In this document: one piece after another, positions 9,240-19,464 of the stretch
How positions within the stretch are numbered: position 1 is the stretch's first letter
Layout: each line of letters opens with the position of its first letter
Assembly (NCBI RefSeq): GCF_900116645.1
Contig: NZ_FPBO01000022.1
Location: forward strand, 80,402-144,401
DNA: 64,000 bases
Direction: 5' to 3'
Source: Pseudoduganella namucuonensis
GTDB taxonomy: Bacteria; Pseudomonadota; Gammaproteobacteria; Burkholderiales; Burkholderiaceae_D
The notes under the pieces: model-generated
Seen by the model: only the letters and a program-made list of their open reading frames with translations
The model's database searches: none
Told to the model about the DNA's origin: nothing
Program-made: the position numbers and the translations under genes

Positions 9240-9839
9240 ATGTTAATCAAAGATTACCTCGCCTTCAGTACCTGGATAGACGGCGACCAGCCGAATGTGG
9301 CGCGCAAGGCGGCCGAACTGGCGGCGGGCGCCAAGACGGACGCCGAAATCGCCGCCCGCTGCTTCGAGTTTGTCCGCGACGAGATCAAACACAGTTGGGA
9401 CCACAAGCTCAATCCCGTGACTTGCCGCGCGTCGGACGTTCTGCATCACGGCACCGGCTATTGCTACGCCAAAAGCCATTTGTTGGCCGCTTTATTAAGG
9501 GCGAACCGCATTCCGGCCGGCTTGTGCTATCAGCGTTTGGCGGTCGGCACGGAAGGACCGCCATTTTGCCTGCATGGCTTGAATGCGGTGTTTCTCGAGC
9601 AATACGGCTGGTATCGCATCGACGCGCGCGGCAATAAACCCGGTGTCGATGCGCAATTCACCCCGCCGCGCGAGCAATTGGCTTTTCCCGTACTGGCGCC
9701 GCAGGAACGCGATCTGCCCGAGATTTGGGCCGAGCCGTTGCCGGTGGTGCTGGATGCGCTGATGAACCATGCATCCGTACTGGCGGTGGCGGAAAACCTG
9801 CCGGACGTGGAATTGCTGCCTTCTGTCAGGCTGCGTTAA
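9240..9839 (+). CDS. Transglutaminase-like cysteine protease family protein
   Basis: A 199-residue cytoplasmic protein of the transglutaminase-core fold. The expected triad is present: Cys in GTGYCYAKSHLL (about residue 78), His in LHGLNAVFL (about 113) and Asp in YRIDARGNK (about 128). Members with this short architecture act as peptidases or amidases more often than as cross-linkers; the substrate is unknown. It lies 38 bp after the cyclase gene and 48 bp before slyX, so it may be transcribed with the cyclase. Local GC is a little lower than in the flanks. Confidence 0.82.
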   Translation: MLIKDYLAFSTWIDGDQPNVARKAAELAAGAKTDAEIAARCFEFVRDEIKHSWDHKLNPVTCRASDVLHHGTGYCYAKSHLLAALLRANRIPAGLCYQRLAVGTEGPPFCLHGLNAVFLEQYGWYRIDARGNKPGVDAQFTPPREQLAFPVLAPQERDLPEIWAEPLPVVLDALMNHASVLAVAENLPDVELLPSVRLR

Positions 9840-9887
9840 AAATCTTCCCGGCGGGAGTACAATGCCCGCTTTCCCGCAGGAGCATAT

Positions 9888-10091
9888 ATGAACACCGAAG
9901 ACCGTTTCGTCGATATCGAAATCAAAGTGGCCCACCAGGAGGATATGGTGGAATCCCTGAACCAGCGCATCTACGAGCAGCAAAAACAGATCGATAAACT
10001 GGAGGCGATGATTTCCGCCCTGGCCCAACATATCCGTGAAAACCCGCAGGGCGGCCAGGGCGCGCTGAACGAACGGCCGCCGCACTACTGA
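9888..10091 (+). CDS. slyX: SlyX family protein
   Basis: This small protein of 67 residues is mostly one coiled coil (about 5-50, heptad pattern through EIKVAHQEDMVESLNQRIYE) with a proline-rich tail ending RPPHY, as in SlyX proteins. Function is unknown, although the gene is widespread in Proteobacteria. AGGAG lies 5-10 bp before ATG 9888, and TACAAT at 9859-9864 could be a -10 box. It converges on the GMC oxidoreductase; a small CATGCC/GGCATG hairpin at 10094-10112 lies just past the stop. Confidence 0.88.
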   Translation: MNTEDRFVDIEIKVAHQEDMVESLNQRIYEQQKQIDKLEAMISALAQHIRENPQGGQGALNERPPHY

Positions 10092-10172
10092 CGCATGCCA
10101 CACTCAGGCATGATCGCGCCAGAATATGGCACGATGTGCAAGAGTTTTCCCTGTGAGGGATTGAAAAGGGCT

Positions 10173-11462
10173 TCAGGAACGGGTGATGTGCATGCCCAGG
10201 CGCTTGCCCAGGCATAACAGGGTGAGCGATGGCGGCAATCCCCAGGGTTGGGGAATGACGGAGGCGTCGCAAACATAAAGCCCGGGCGTTGGCGTCATCA
10301 AATTCTTATCCACGCCGTCGTTGATGCGTATGCCGCCGCCGGGGTGGGCGGCGAAATGCCAGCTCTTGAATATATGGCGCGCGCCCGCCTCGGCCAATAT
10401 GGATCTGGCTATCGCCACGCCCTTGCGGAACTTGAGTTTATCGGTTTCCCGCAGTGTTTTATCCGCCCAGCGCGGGCCGGTTCCGCCGCCGATTTCATCG
10501 CGTATTTTCACCATGATGCTCAGCGTTTTATGATGCGCGAAAAGGCGGTCGAATCTCCCGACCTGCATGGCGAAGGCTTGGTACATCGGTTTTGGCAGGG
10601 TTAAATCAGCCAATGCGATGCCATCGGCATGCATATTCAATCCGGCGGCCATCGGCACTTCGGCACCGCCATTGATATCGTCCACCGATCCCATGACCGC
10701 CACGACGGGATCGCTAAAGAATGGCACCGATCTCGGCCCCAATCCGGATTGATAAAGAAGGCGCGGACTGCCCAATCCGCCGCCAGCCAGAATGACATTA
10801 TTGGCGCGGATGGTTTGCAAACGGCCCCCGGCGAAGAACTCGATTCCGGCGGCGCGTCCGTTTTCCAAAATAACGCGCGTTGCCCGTGCCTCATCCATTA
10901 AATGCGCGCCTTGCAGACAAGCCTCGTCGATGAAATCCCGCGCCGTCCATTTCGCGCCAAAGGGACAGCCATAAACGCAACGCCAGCAACCGGTCCGGCA
11001 TATTTGAGGGCGTATCATTTTATCCAGCTTATGCCAATCCAGGCCGACCGCCAAAGCGGATCGCATAATCCTGGCGGCCATGGGTCCGATTAAAGCGTCG
11101 GGCAGGGGAGCCATGGGCAATTCCGCGCGCAGCGATTCCAGCGCCGGCGCGAGATCGACGCCATACGCCGCGAACATTTCCAATGGCGGCGGCGCTGCGG
11201 TCGCGAAATTAATGGTCGAACTGCCGCCGGCGGTAATGCCGCGCACCAGCAGGGACGCGTCGCGATGGATAAAAGCGCCCTTGCCGGGAACCGCCGCGAT
11301 GGCGGCCATTTGCTTGAGCGTGCCGGCGACCGGCGCCGCGCTGCCCTGTTCGAGCACGAGTACGCTCAGCGACCGCCGCGCCAATTCCCGCGCCACGCTC
11401 GCACCGCCCGGCCCGCTGCCGACCACGATGGCGTCGTAAGATGAACGTAGGGGCGAATGCAT
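10173..11462 (-). CDS. GMC-type FAD oxidoreductase with cysteine cluster
   Basis: This 429-residue flavoprotein opens with the dinucleotide fold VVGSGPGGASVARELARR and ends with the GMC C-terminal pattern GLYVCDASVIPQPWGLPPSLT. The segment RTGCWRCVYGCPFGAKW near residue 155 holds three closely spaced cysteines (four counting the C in PQICRTG), a feature of long-chain alcohol oxidases and some sugar dehydrogenases. HFAAHPGGG provides the likely active-site His. No cytochrome or small subunit is adjacent, so an oxidase or quinone-linked alcohol dehydrogenase role is inferred only. The codons use A/T in third position more than most neighbours. It is a single gene convergent with slyX. Confidence 0.78.
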   Translation of the reverse strand: MHSPLRSSYDAIVVGSGPGGASVARELARRSLSVLVLEQGSAAPVAGTLKQMAAIAAVPGKGAFIHRDASLLVRGITAGGSSTINFATAAPPPLEMFAAYGVDLAPALESLRAELPMAPLPDALIGPMAARIMRSALAVGLDWHKLDKMIRPQICRTGCWRCVYGCPFGAKWTARDFIDEACLQGAHLMDEARATRVILENGRAAGIEFFAGGRLQTIRANNVILAGGGLGSPRLLYQSGLGPRSVPFFSDPVVAVMGSVDDINGGAEVPMAAGLNMHADGIALADLTLPKPMYQAFAMQVGRFDRLFAHHKTLSIMVKIRDEIGGGTGPRWADKTLRETDKLKFRKGVAIARSILAEAGARHIFKSWHFAAHPGGGIRINDGVDKNLMTPTPGLYVCDASVIPQPWGLPPSLTLLCLGKRLGMHITRS

Positions 11463-11564
11463 GGCGGTGTGGGGATAGGGGGAGAGCCGATGCTATCACG
11501 GTGTGCCGATGGTCGGCCCACAGCTGTTAAAATTGCCAGGATGTAAATTCCAGAGGAACGCTAC

Positions 11565-11870
11565 ATGAAACGTTATGTCTTGGCTCTGGTCTCATATTTG
11601 TTGCTGGCGACGTCCGCCCACGCCGCCGACGGCACCCAGCCTAGTGTGGACGGCATGGCGAAATGGAAGAAGGAAACGCTCTCCAGGTACGAGGAGGTGA
11701 TCTATCTGGAAACGGATGGCAAGCCGCTCACCGGAGCCATGTTCAACCAGCGCATCGTGAACGACAAGCCCGCTTTTCGCATGACCACGGAGTCGACTAC
11801 GCCGAAGAAGATTGTCATCCGGATATTGAGCGACGCGGAAACGAAGCAGGGGCAAACCGCTGAGAAGTAG
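11565..11870 (+). CDS. Small secreted protein of unknown function
   Basis: A 101-residue product with a clear Sec signal peptide: MKRYVLALVSYLLLATSAHA, with likely cleavage after AHA at about residue 20. The mature part is about 80 residues, charged, without cysteines, and contains the segment RYEEVIYLETDGKPLTGAMF. I do not recognise a family. AGAGGAAC lies just upstream of the ATG. It is followed after 25 bp by the antitoxin-like gene at 11896, but the two products look unrelated. Confidence 0.6.
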   Translation: MKRYVLALVSYLLLATSAHAADGTQPSVDGMAKWKKETLSRYEEVIYLETDGKPLTGAMFNQRIVNDKPAFRMTTESTTPKKIVIRILSDAETKQGQTAEK

Positions 11871-11895
11871 TGTCCACGGCGGCGCAAAGGGAACA

Positions 11896-12228
11896 ATGAT
11901 GAAAAATGTTCGCATCCATCCTTTGATTCCAACGTTGCCGGGGCTTGCCGAGCGGAACCCGCAGAAGGGCGAAACAGCTGCCAGTTTCACCGCGCAGGCG
12001 ATCCGCGAAGATATGGAGCACCGCCAGGAGTGGAGCGAATTTGTCGCCCGGGGCATTGCTTCCCGCGATGAAGCAAAACGCACCGGCATCTATGTCGCGC
12101 CCGATGCCGTGATCGGGCGCCTTGGGCGGATGCTGGCCCGGATCAAGGCGAATCGGACCCGGTTGACTCCGCAAGTCGAGCATGCTGGCGAATTCACGCG
12201 CCAAGGTCGTGACTCCGACCGCTATTGA
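11896..12228 (+). CDS. YlcI/YnfO-type antitoxin-like protein, orphan
   Basis: This 110-residue protein has the core of the YlcI/YnfO (ParD-like) family: GETAASFTAQAIREDMEHR for the ribbon-helix-helix part, then EFVARGIASRDEAKRTGIYV and a short helix around VIGRLGRMLARIKA. Such proteins are normally the antitoxin ahead of a RelE/ParE toxin. No toxin gene follows: the M48 gene comes from the other strand 39 bp further on. The first 20 residues and the last 25 do not resemble the family, so the gene may be a rearranged relic. ATG 11896 or ATG 11899 could be the start. Confidence 0.6.
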   Translation: MMKNVRIHPLIPTLPGLAERNPQKGETAASFTAQAIREDMEHRQEWSEFVARGIASRDEAKRTGIYVAPDAVIGRLGRMLARIKANRTRLTPQVEHAGEFTRQGRDSDRY

Positions 12229-12267
12229 TGCGCTGCATTGACACAGGCTGGGCCCTCGGCATTTCCA

Positions 12268-13068
12268 TTACCCGTCTTTATCGATACGGGACTGCATGCG
12301 CTGCGCGCGATCCGGCGACGAGGGATGCGAACTGAACATGCTGCGTCCAGCACCGTCCAGCTTCGCCAGCTTCTGGAAGACCGTCACCAGTCCCGTCCGC
12401 GACAATTTTTCCTTGTGCAGGATGCCGTAGGACTGGTCGTCCGCGTCCGTTTCCTGCGACTGGGAAAACTGCGCTTCGATGAATTTGTGCCCCAGATCCC
12501 CCAGATCTGACTGGCTCAACGTCGCGGCGGTGGTGCTGACGGCGCCGGCGGCGCCGCGCGCCGCCTGCAAGCTATAGGCCGTTTGCATGGACTTCTTGGA
12601 ATGGCCCAGCAACACGTGCCCGATTTCATGTCCGACCACGGCGCGCACCTCGTCGTCGTTCATCATGTCCATCAAGCCGGCGAAGACACGGATACAGCCG
12701 TTGTCCATCGCGAACGCATTGACCTCGGACACCAGATAAACCTTGGCATCCAGCTTCTTGCCATTGAACTTGCTCATATTCAGTGGCTTCAACGCCGCCT
12801 CCAGGCGTTTCGCGTACTTGCTGCCCGGCGCGGCGACTTTGTTCGTGCGATCGAGCGCGGCGCAGGATTTGTCCGCCAAATCGACCACCTCCGCGTCGCT
12901 CAAGGTGGCGGCCTTGATCGCCAGGCCGGCCGAATTGGCGAGCCCACCCAAATCGATGGCGCCCGCCAAGGGACAGGCAAGCGTCGAGAACGCGAGCGCT
13001 CCGCCCGCGAACAGCTTGGGCAATGATTTGACCGGACTTTCCGGCAAGGACGAATGAATGAATCCCAT
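12268..13068 (-). CDS. M48-family metallopeptidase, LoiP/YggG-like
   Basis: A 266-residue exported zinc protease. The signal segment (LFAGGALAFSTLACPLAGA) has a cysteine at LAC that could be lipidated, as in E. coli LoiP. The catalytic HEIGH is in VVGHEIGHVLLGHSKKSMQ near residue 135, and the third zinc ligand Glu is in SQETDADD. LoiP acts in the periplasm with the outer membrane and responds to low osmolarity. Start ATG 13068 was chosen because GGGGAG stands 7 bp upstream; the longer frame starts with GTG at 13101, inside a hairpin. Confidence 0.83.
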   Translation of the reverse strand: MGFIHSSLPESPVKSLPKLFAGGALAFSTLACPLAGAIDLGGLANSAGLAIKAATLSDAEVVDLADKSCAALDRTNKVAAPGSKYAKRLEAALKPLNMSKFNGKKLDAKVYLVSEVNAFAMDNGCIRVFAGLMDMMNDDEVRAVVGHEIGHVLLGHSKKSMQTAYSLQAARGAAGAVSTTAATLSQSDLGDLGHKFIEAQFSQSQETDADDQSYGILHKEKLSRTGLVTVFQKLAKLDGAGRSMFSSHPSSPDRAQRMQSRIDKDG

Positions 13069-13093
13069 GGTTTGGCTCCCCAAAAAGTGGCTA

Positions 13094-13110
13094 CCCCGCA
13101 CCCTGCGGGG
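13094..13110. promoter_or_regulatory. Hairpin in the leader of the M48 peptidase gene
   Basis: CCCCGCA at 13094-13100 pairs with TGCGGGG at 13104-13110 across a 3-nt loop. It ends about 25 bp before the M48 start on the minus strand. It could modulate translation of that mRNA; no T-run follows in either direction, so it is not a standard terminator. Confidence 0.4.
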
Positions 13111-13276
13111 CAGGCGATGTGTTTCCGCAAGGAAATCGTAGCGATATTCGTCGCTTCGACCTTAAGGAAGATCATCAACCCATCCTTGTTTCCCGTTTTT
13201 TCCCGCAGGCCGGGCCAAGGTTGTCGCCCGGTGTGATTTGGAACACAATGCGTTTTCATTGTTTCCGGGAGGTTTT

Positions 13277-13852
<576 letters not shown>

Positions 13853-13972
13853 GCTGATTGCGCCGCGGCATCGAATGCGGATGACGCGGCAAATGTCCTG
13901 ATATCATCCTTGGCTTCCCATGCTGCCCCAAAACGCAGTGTGCTTATGTCTTGCCTGCCTTTGTTGCGAAAG

Positions 13973-14724
13973 CACCGGCTTTCAGGCCGGTGATGGATAA
14001 AACGGGTTGCGAAGCAATCCAACTCCGCAGTGACGATTTCGCTTTTTTTCTCCCGGAGTCCGCGACGTTTTTCTCAACGGTTGGTCTAATGAGATATAGG
14101 CGCTCTTGGAGAACCGTCATGAAGCGGCTTCAGGCATTTCGATTCGAACTCCGCCCGAACTTCGAGCAGCAGCGTTCGATGCGTCGATTCGCGGGAGCTT
14201 GCCGGTTCGTGTACAACAAGGCGCTGTCGCTTCAACAGACGCGCCATGCGGAAGGCGCAAAGCATTTGTCGTACGCAGGCATGTGCGCCGCATTAATGGA
14301 ATGGAAGGCGCAGCCCGAGACGGACTGGCTGCGCGAAACGCACTCGCAGGTGTTGCAGCAGTCGCTCAAGAACCTCGACCATGCCTACGTGAATTTCTTC
14401 GCCCGCCGGGCCGGCTTCCCCCGTTTCAAGCGCCGCGGCCGGCACGACGGTTTTCGTTATCCCCAGGGATGCAAGCTGGAGCAGCATAGCGACCGCATCT
14501 ACCTTCCCCGGCTGGGCTGGTGCCGCTATCGCAACAGCCGGGTGGTCTCGGGCGAGATCAAGAACGTCACCGTGAGCCTGTCCGGCGCCGCCTGGTTTGT
14601 CAGCATTCAGACCGAACGTGAAGTCGCCGATACTGTGCCCCTGCCCGGTGGCGCCGTGGTCGGAATCGATCTGGGTATCGCGCGCTTCGCCACCATGAGC
14701 GATGGCCACCACGTCGAACCGCGC
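13973..14724 (+). mobile_element. Truncated IS605/IS1341-family element (left part)
   Basis: A hairpin at 13973-13992 (CACCGGC, loop TTTCAG, GCCGGTG) and about 125 bp of AT-richer leader precede a 5'-truncated-family-sized tnpB (14119-14724). The right end, where tnpB-only elements keep their terminal hairpin and guide-RNA scaffold, is missing: sequence identity to tnpB stops at about 14720 and runs straight into the 3' end of a dcp gene. The left boundary is uncertain; no tnpA is present. The element must be immobile on its own. Confidence 0.65.
14119..14724 (+). pseudogene. tnpB: tnpB / OrfB (IS200/IS605 family), 3'-truncated
   Basis: About 202 residues of an OrfB/TnpB protein. MKRLQAFRFELRPNFEQQ and RFVYNKALSLQQ are the typical N-terminal HTH region, FPRFKRRGRHDGFRYPQG is the central basic motif, and VVGIDLGIARFATMSDG is the RuvC-I segment with its first catalytic Asp. 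The RuvC-II Glu, the zinc finger and the RuvC-III Asp are all lost, so no nuclease can be made. The frame continues artificially to 14778 through the joined sequence. GGAG at 14108-14111 precedes ATG 14119. Full-length relatives have about 380-400 residues. Confidence 0.85.
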
Positions 14725-15083
14725 TGGGCGCGTCGCAGATCCCGTCCGACGTGCTGGCCTTCGAGGCCGCCGCGCTGAGGGACGCCGGCGTCGATTTCGC
14801 CCCGGTGCCGCCGCGCTACCGCAGCACCTACTTCTCGCACGTGTTCGCCGGCGGCTACTCGGCCGGCTACTACGGCTATCTGTGGAGCGAGAAGCTGGAC
14901 GCCGACACCGTCAACTGGTTCGAGGAAAACGGCGGCATGCTGCGCAAGAACGGCGACCACTTCCGCAAGGCGCTGCTGTCCAAGGGCGGCACCATGGACG
15001 CGATGCAAATGTACCGCGCCTTCCGCGGCCGCGACGCCAGGATCGAGCCGCTGCTGGAACGCCGCGGCCTGACGGAGAAGTAA
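14724..15083 (+). pseudogene. dcp: 3' remnant of peptidyl-dipeptidase (M3 family, Dcp-like)
   Basis: Reading from about 14724 gives LGASQIPSDVLAFEAAALRD, then VPPRYRSTYFSHVFAGGYSAGYYGYLW, which is the substrate-binding C-terminal region of M3 oligopeptidases of the Dcp/PrlC type, through to the stop at 15083. The HEXXH zinc motif and about 560 residues expected upstream are absent. The fragment starts exactly where tnpB breaks off, so a deletion between an inserted IS and dcp, or an adjacent deletion by the IS, removed most of the gene. GTG 14751 is the first possible start, but a product would have no active site. Confidence 0.85.
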
Positions 15084-15096
15084 GCCGCGCGATGAA

Positions 15097-15122
15097 ACCG
15101 CACTTCAAGGTGCGGTTTTTTT
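15097..15122 (+). terminator. Rho-independent terminator after the dcp remnant
   Basis: AACCGCAC (15097-15104) pairs with GTGCGGTT (15111-15118) over a 6-nt loop and is followed by a run of T to 15122. It is the original dcp terminator and has survived the rearrangement. Confidence 0.9.
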
Positions 15123-15171
15123 TCGGCGGTACGGTAAGATAGCCCATCCTCAAGCACGCAAGGAGTTGGGA

Positions 15172-15804
15172 ATGAAGCAACTAGCTGACAAACTGGCCCA
15201 GGTGATGGACCAGCTGGACAACGTGGACCAGGACGCCTTCATGGCGCTGATGGCGGACGCGCTGGAACCGTATCCCGAACTGGGATGGGAACTGGGGCCG
15301 GACCCCGAGGACGGCGACCTGATGCGCCTGAGCCTGGTGGTGCGCGACGCGCCCGCCTTCCGCGACGAGGCGGCCACCACGGAGGCCTTCCCGGTCGAGG
15401 GCGAGGGCTGGCGCATCGACCTCGGCGTGCCGCCGCGCGACGCGGAGATCTACCTGGAGGCGCAGGTGGGCGAGGGCGAGGACGCGGCCGTGCTGGAGAT
15501 CGAGGGCGAGCAGCTGGGCTGGCAGATGCGCGGCGCCGACGGCGTGGTCGACCTGGTGGTGGGCATCCCGGCCGGGCCGCTGCGCCGGCTGGGCACCGAG
15601 GAGCGCGAGGAGCTGGCCGACATCTTCGTCATGGGCGAGCTGGGCGAGATCAACCTGCTGGACTACGTCAATTCCGTCAGCGTCGAGGACATCGAGGCGC
15701 TGTCGGAGGAGTGGCCGTCGCTCACCACGCTGCGCCGCGCCTTCGTGGCCCGCTACCCCGATTGCGCCTACGCGGAGTGGATGCGGTGGTCGCGGGAAGA
15801 GTGA
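15172..15804 (+). CDS. Acidic conserved protein of unknown function
   Basis: A 210-residue cytoplasmic protein, strongly acidic (many E and D, for example in EGEDAAVLEIEGEQLGWQM). It starts at ATG 15172 with AAGGAG at 15160-15165; TTG 15166 is an alternative in-frame codon but is less well placed. No cysteine pair, membrane segment or signal is present apart from one Cys near the C-terminus (YPDCAYAEWMRW). The family is not recognised. It sits between a terminator and the DUF4404 gene, 70 bp upstream of it. Confidence 0.65.
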   Translation: MKQLADKLAQVMDQLDNVDQDAFMALMADALEPYPELGWELGPDPEDGDLMRLSLVVRDAPAFRDEAATTEAFPVEGEGWRIDLGVPPRDAEIYLEAQVGEGEDAAVLEIEGEQLGWQMRGADGVVDLVVGIPAGPLRRLGTEEREELADIFVMGELGEINLLDYVNSVSVEDIEALSEEWPSLTTLRRAFVARYPDCAYAEWMRWSREE

Positions 15805-15874
15805 CCGCATGCGTAGCTTGGGGCCGCGATTCGGTGTATAAGAATACTATGGCGACTACTTTGGGGACGGGGAC

Positions 15875-16156
15875 ATGGATAACAATCTGAAGGCATCGTT
15901 GAAGACGCTGCACGCCAAACTGGCCACTTCGCCGGGGCCGATCGACGAGGAATTGCAGGACCTGCTGCTGCAGCTCGATGGCGACATCCGCCAGCTGCTG
16001 GAGCAGCGCGCCAGCGACGACGACGGGGAGGACACCACCACCTACGGCCTGGCCGAACGGACGCAGGAAATCTCGGCCAAGTTCGCCGTCAAGCATCCCA
16101 CGCTGGAGCCGGCGCTGCGCGAGCTGGGCTCCATCCTCGCCAACATGGGGATCTGA
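15875..16156 (+). CDS. DUF4404 family protein
   Basis: The product is a 93-residue, predicted all-helical cytoplasmic protein. The family pattern is visible: an N-terminal helix LKASLKTLHAKL, a middle helix DGDIRQLLEQ, and the end KHPTLEPALRELGSILANMGI, which is the most conserved stretch. Function is unknown. It ends in a strong shared terminator and is convergent with the gene at 16229. Confidence 0.75.
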   Translation: MDNNLKASLKTLHAKLATSPGPIDEELQDLLLQLDGDIRQLLEQRASDDDGEDTTTYGLAERTQEISAKFAVKHPTLEPALRELGSILANMGI

Positions 16157-16160
16157 AAAA

Positions 16161-16187
16161 AAACCGGAGCCGCGAGGGCTCCGGTTT
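16161..16187. terminator. Bidirectional terminator between convergent genes
   Basis: AAACCGGAGCC (16161-16171) and GGCTCCGGTTT (16177-16187) form an 11-bp stem with a 5-nt loop; an A-run lies on the left and TTTC on the right, so it can stop transcription from both sides. A second hairpin without a T-run (GCCCGGGAC / GTCCCGGGC, 16198-16220) follows directly. Confidence 0.88.
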
Positions 16188-16228
16188 CGGTATCAGAGCC
16201 CGGGACCGGCAGTCCCGGGCGGCCGGCG

Positions 16229-16741
16229 TTACGGAAACGCCAGCGCGGGCGGTTCGATACCGCCAAAGCTGATTTCGGGATGACGCTTGGCGATCATCTC
16301 CTCGATTTCGACCACGCGCCTCGGCGGCACGTCGACGATCAATAGCACTTGTCCCTCCGCGATGCGCGGCGCGAACTGTTCCAGCTTGGTGTTCGGGATG
16401 GCGGCCGCGTTCATGCCGGAGGCCCAGCCGCCGAACAGCGCGCCGCCCAGCGCCACCGCGAGGATGGTGGCCGTGCGCAGGGTCCAGCCGTCGGGCGGGA
16501 ACATGGTCAGCAGGATGGCCGCGCCCAGGCCGACGATGCCGCCGATGACCATGCCGAGCTGGGCGCCGTGCACCAGGTCGGTTCGCTGCAGGAAGCTGCA
16601 GTCGGGCATGTCGTCGGGCAGCGTGCCCTCCCTGGCCATGAATTTGATGTGGCGTTCTTCGATGCGGGCCAGCAGCAATTCGTCGAGCATGGCGCGGGCA
16701 CTGGGGATGTCGGGAAGCATGTAGTAGAGGCGGCGGCGCAT
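16229..16741 (-). CDS. DUF1269-like small membrane protein
   Basis: A 170-residue inner-membrane protein. The N-terminal soluble part MRRRLYYMLPDIPSARAMLD is typical of a group of betaproteobacterial DUF1269-like proteins. Two hydrophobic glycine-rich helices follow (LGMVIGGIVGLGAAILLTMF at about 62-81, and ILAVALGGALFGGWASGM at about 92-109), then a ferredoxin-like C-terminal part (VLLIVDVPPRRVVEIEEMI). AAGGAG stands 7 bp before ATG 16741. The role is unknown; such proteins are often linked to stress responses, but nothing here shows it. Confidence 0.65.
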   Translation of the reverse strand: MRRRLYYMLPDIPSARAMLDELLLARIEERHIKFMAREGTLPDDMPDCSFLQRTDLVHGAQLGMVIGGIVGLGAAILLTMFPPDGWTLRTATILAVALGGALFGGWASGMNAAAIPNTKLEQFAPRIAEGQVLLIVDVPPRRVVEIEEMIAKRHPEISFGGIEPPALAFP

Positions 16742-16921
16742 GGCAAATCTCCTTGTGGGGTCTTCTCGTTATAGCAAAATTGACAGCAAAGGCAATGGTA
16801 TTGCCTACATTTTTTGACAGGTCGTCATGATTGTCCGTATCTCACAAGTTATTGAAATTTAAAAAGAAATTCCAATTGATATAGACTATCGAATGCGCGT
16901 TGCCGGTGCATTTCCGGTACA

Positions 16922-19291
<2,370 letters not shown>

Positions 19292-19324
19292 GCCGGGCGC
19301 CCCGCGCGACTCCGCACCCCCACG

Positions 19325-19350
19325 ACAGCCGGCCACGCCGGCTGTTGTTT
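19325..19350 (+). terminator. Rho-independent terminator after ygiQ
   Basis: ACAGCCGGC (19325-19333) pairs with GCCGGCTGT (19337-19345) across CAC, then TGTTTTCT. Confidence 0.82.
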
Positions 19351-19464
19351 TCTGCCCTCATTTTTCATAAATGCATGGATAATTCGTCCCAGCTCCCCTG
19401 ATCGCGCGGGCTTGGTTGCGGCTACACTGGCTGCTCTGGCCACCGCGGTCCAGATCACAACTGG

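Noticed and set aside
14725..14778. C-terminal end of the TnpB frame (RWARRRSRPTCWPSRPPR)
   Set aside because: It is the dcp remnant read out of frame; TnpB similarity ends at about 14720.
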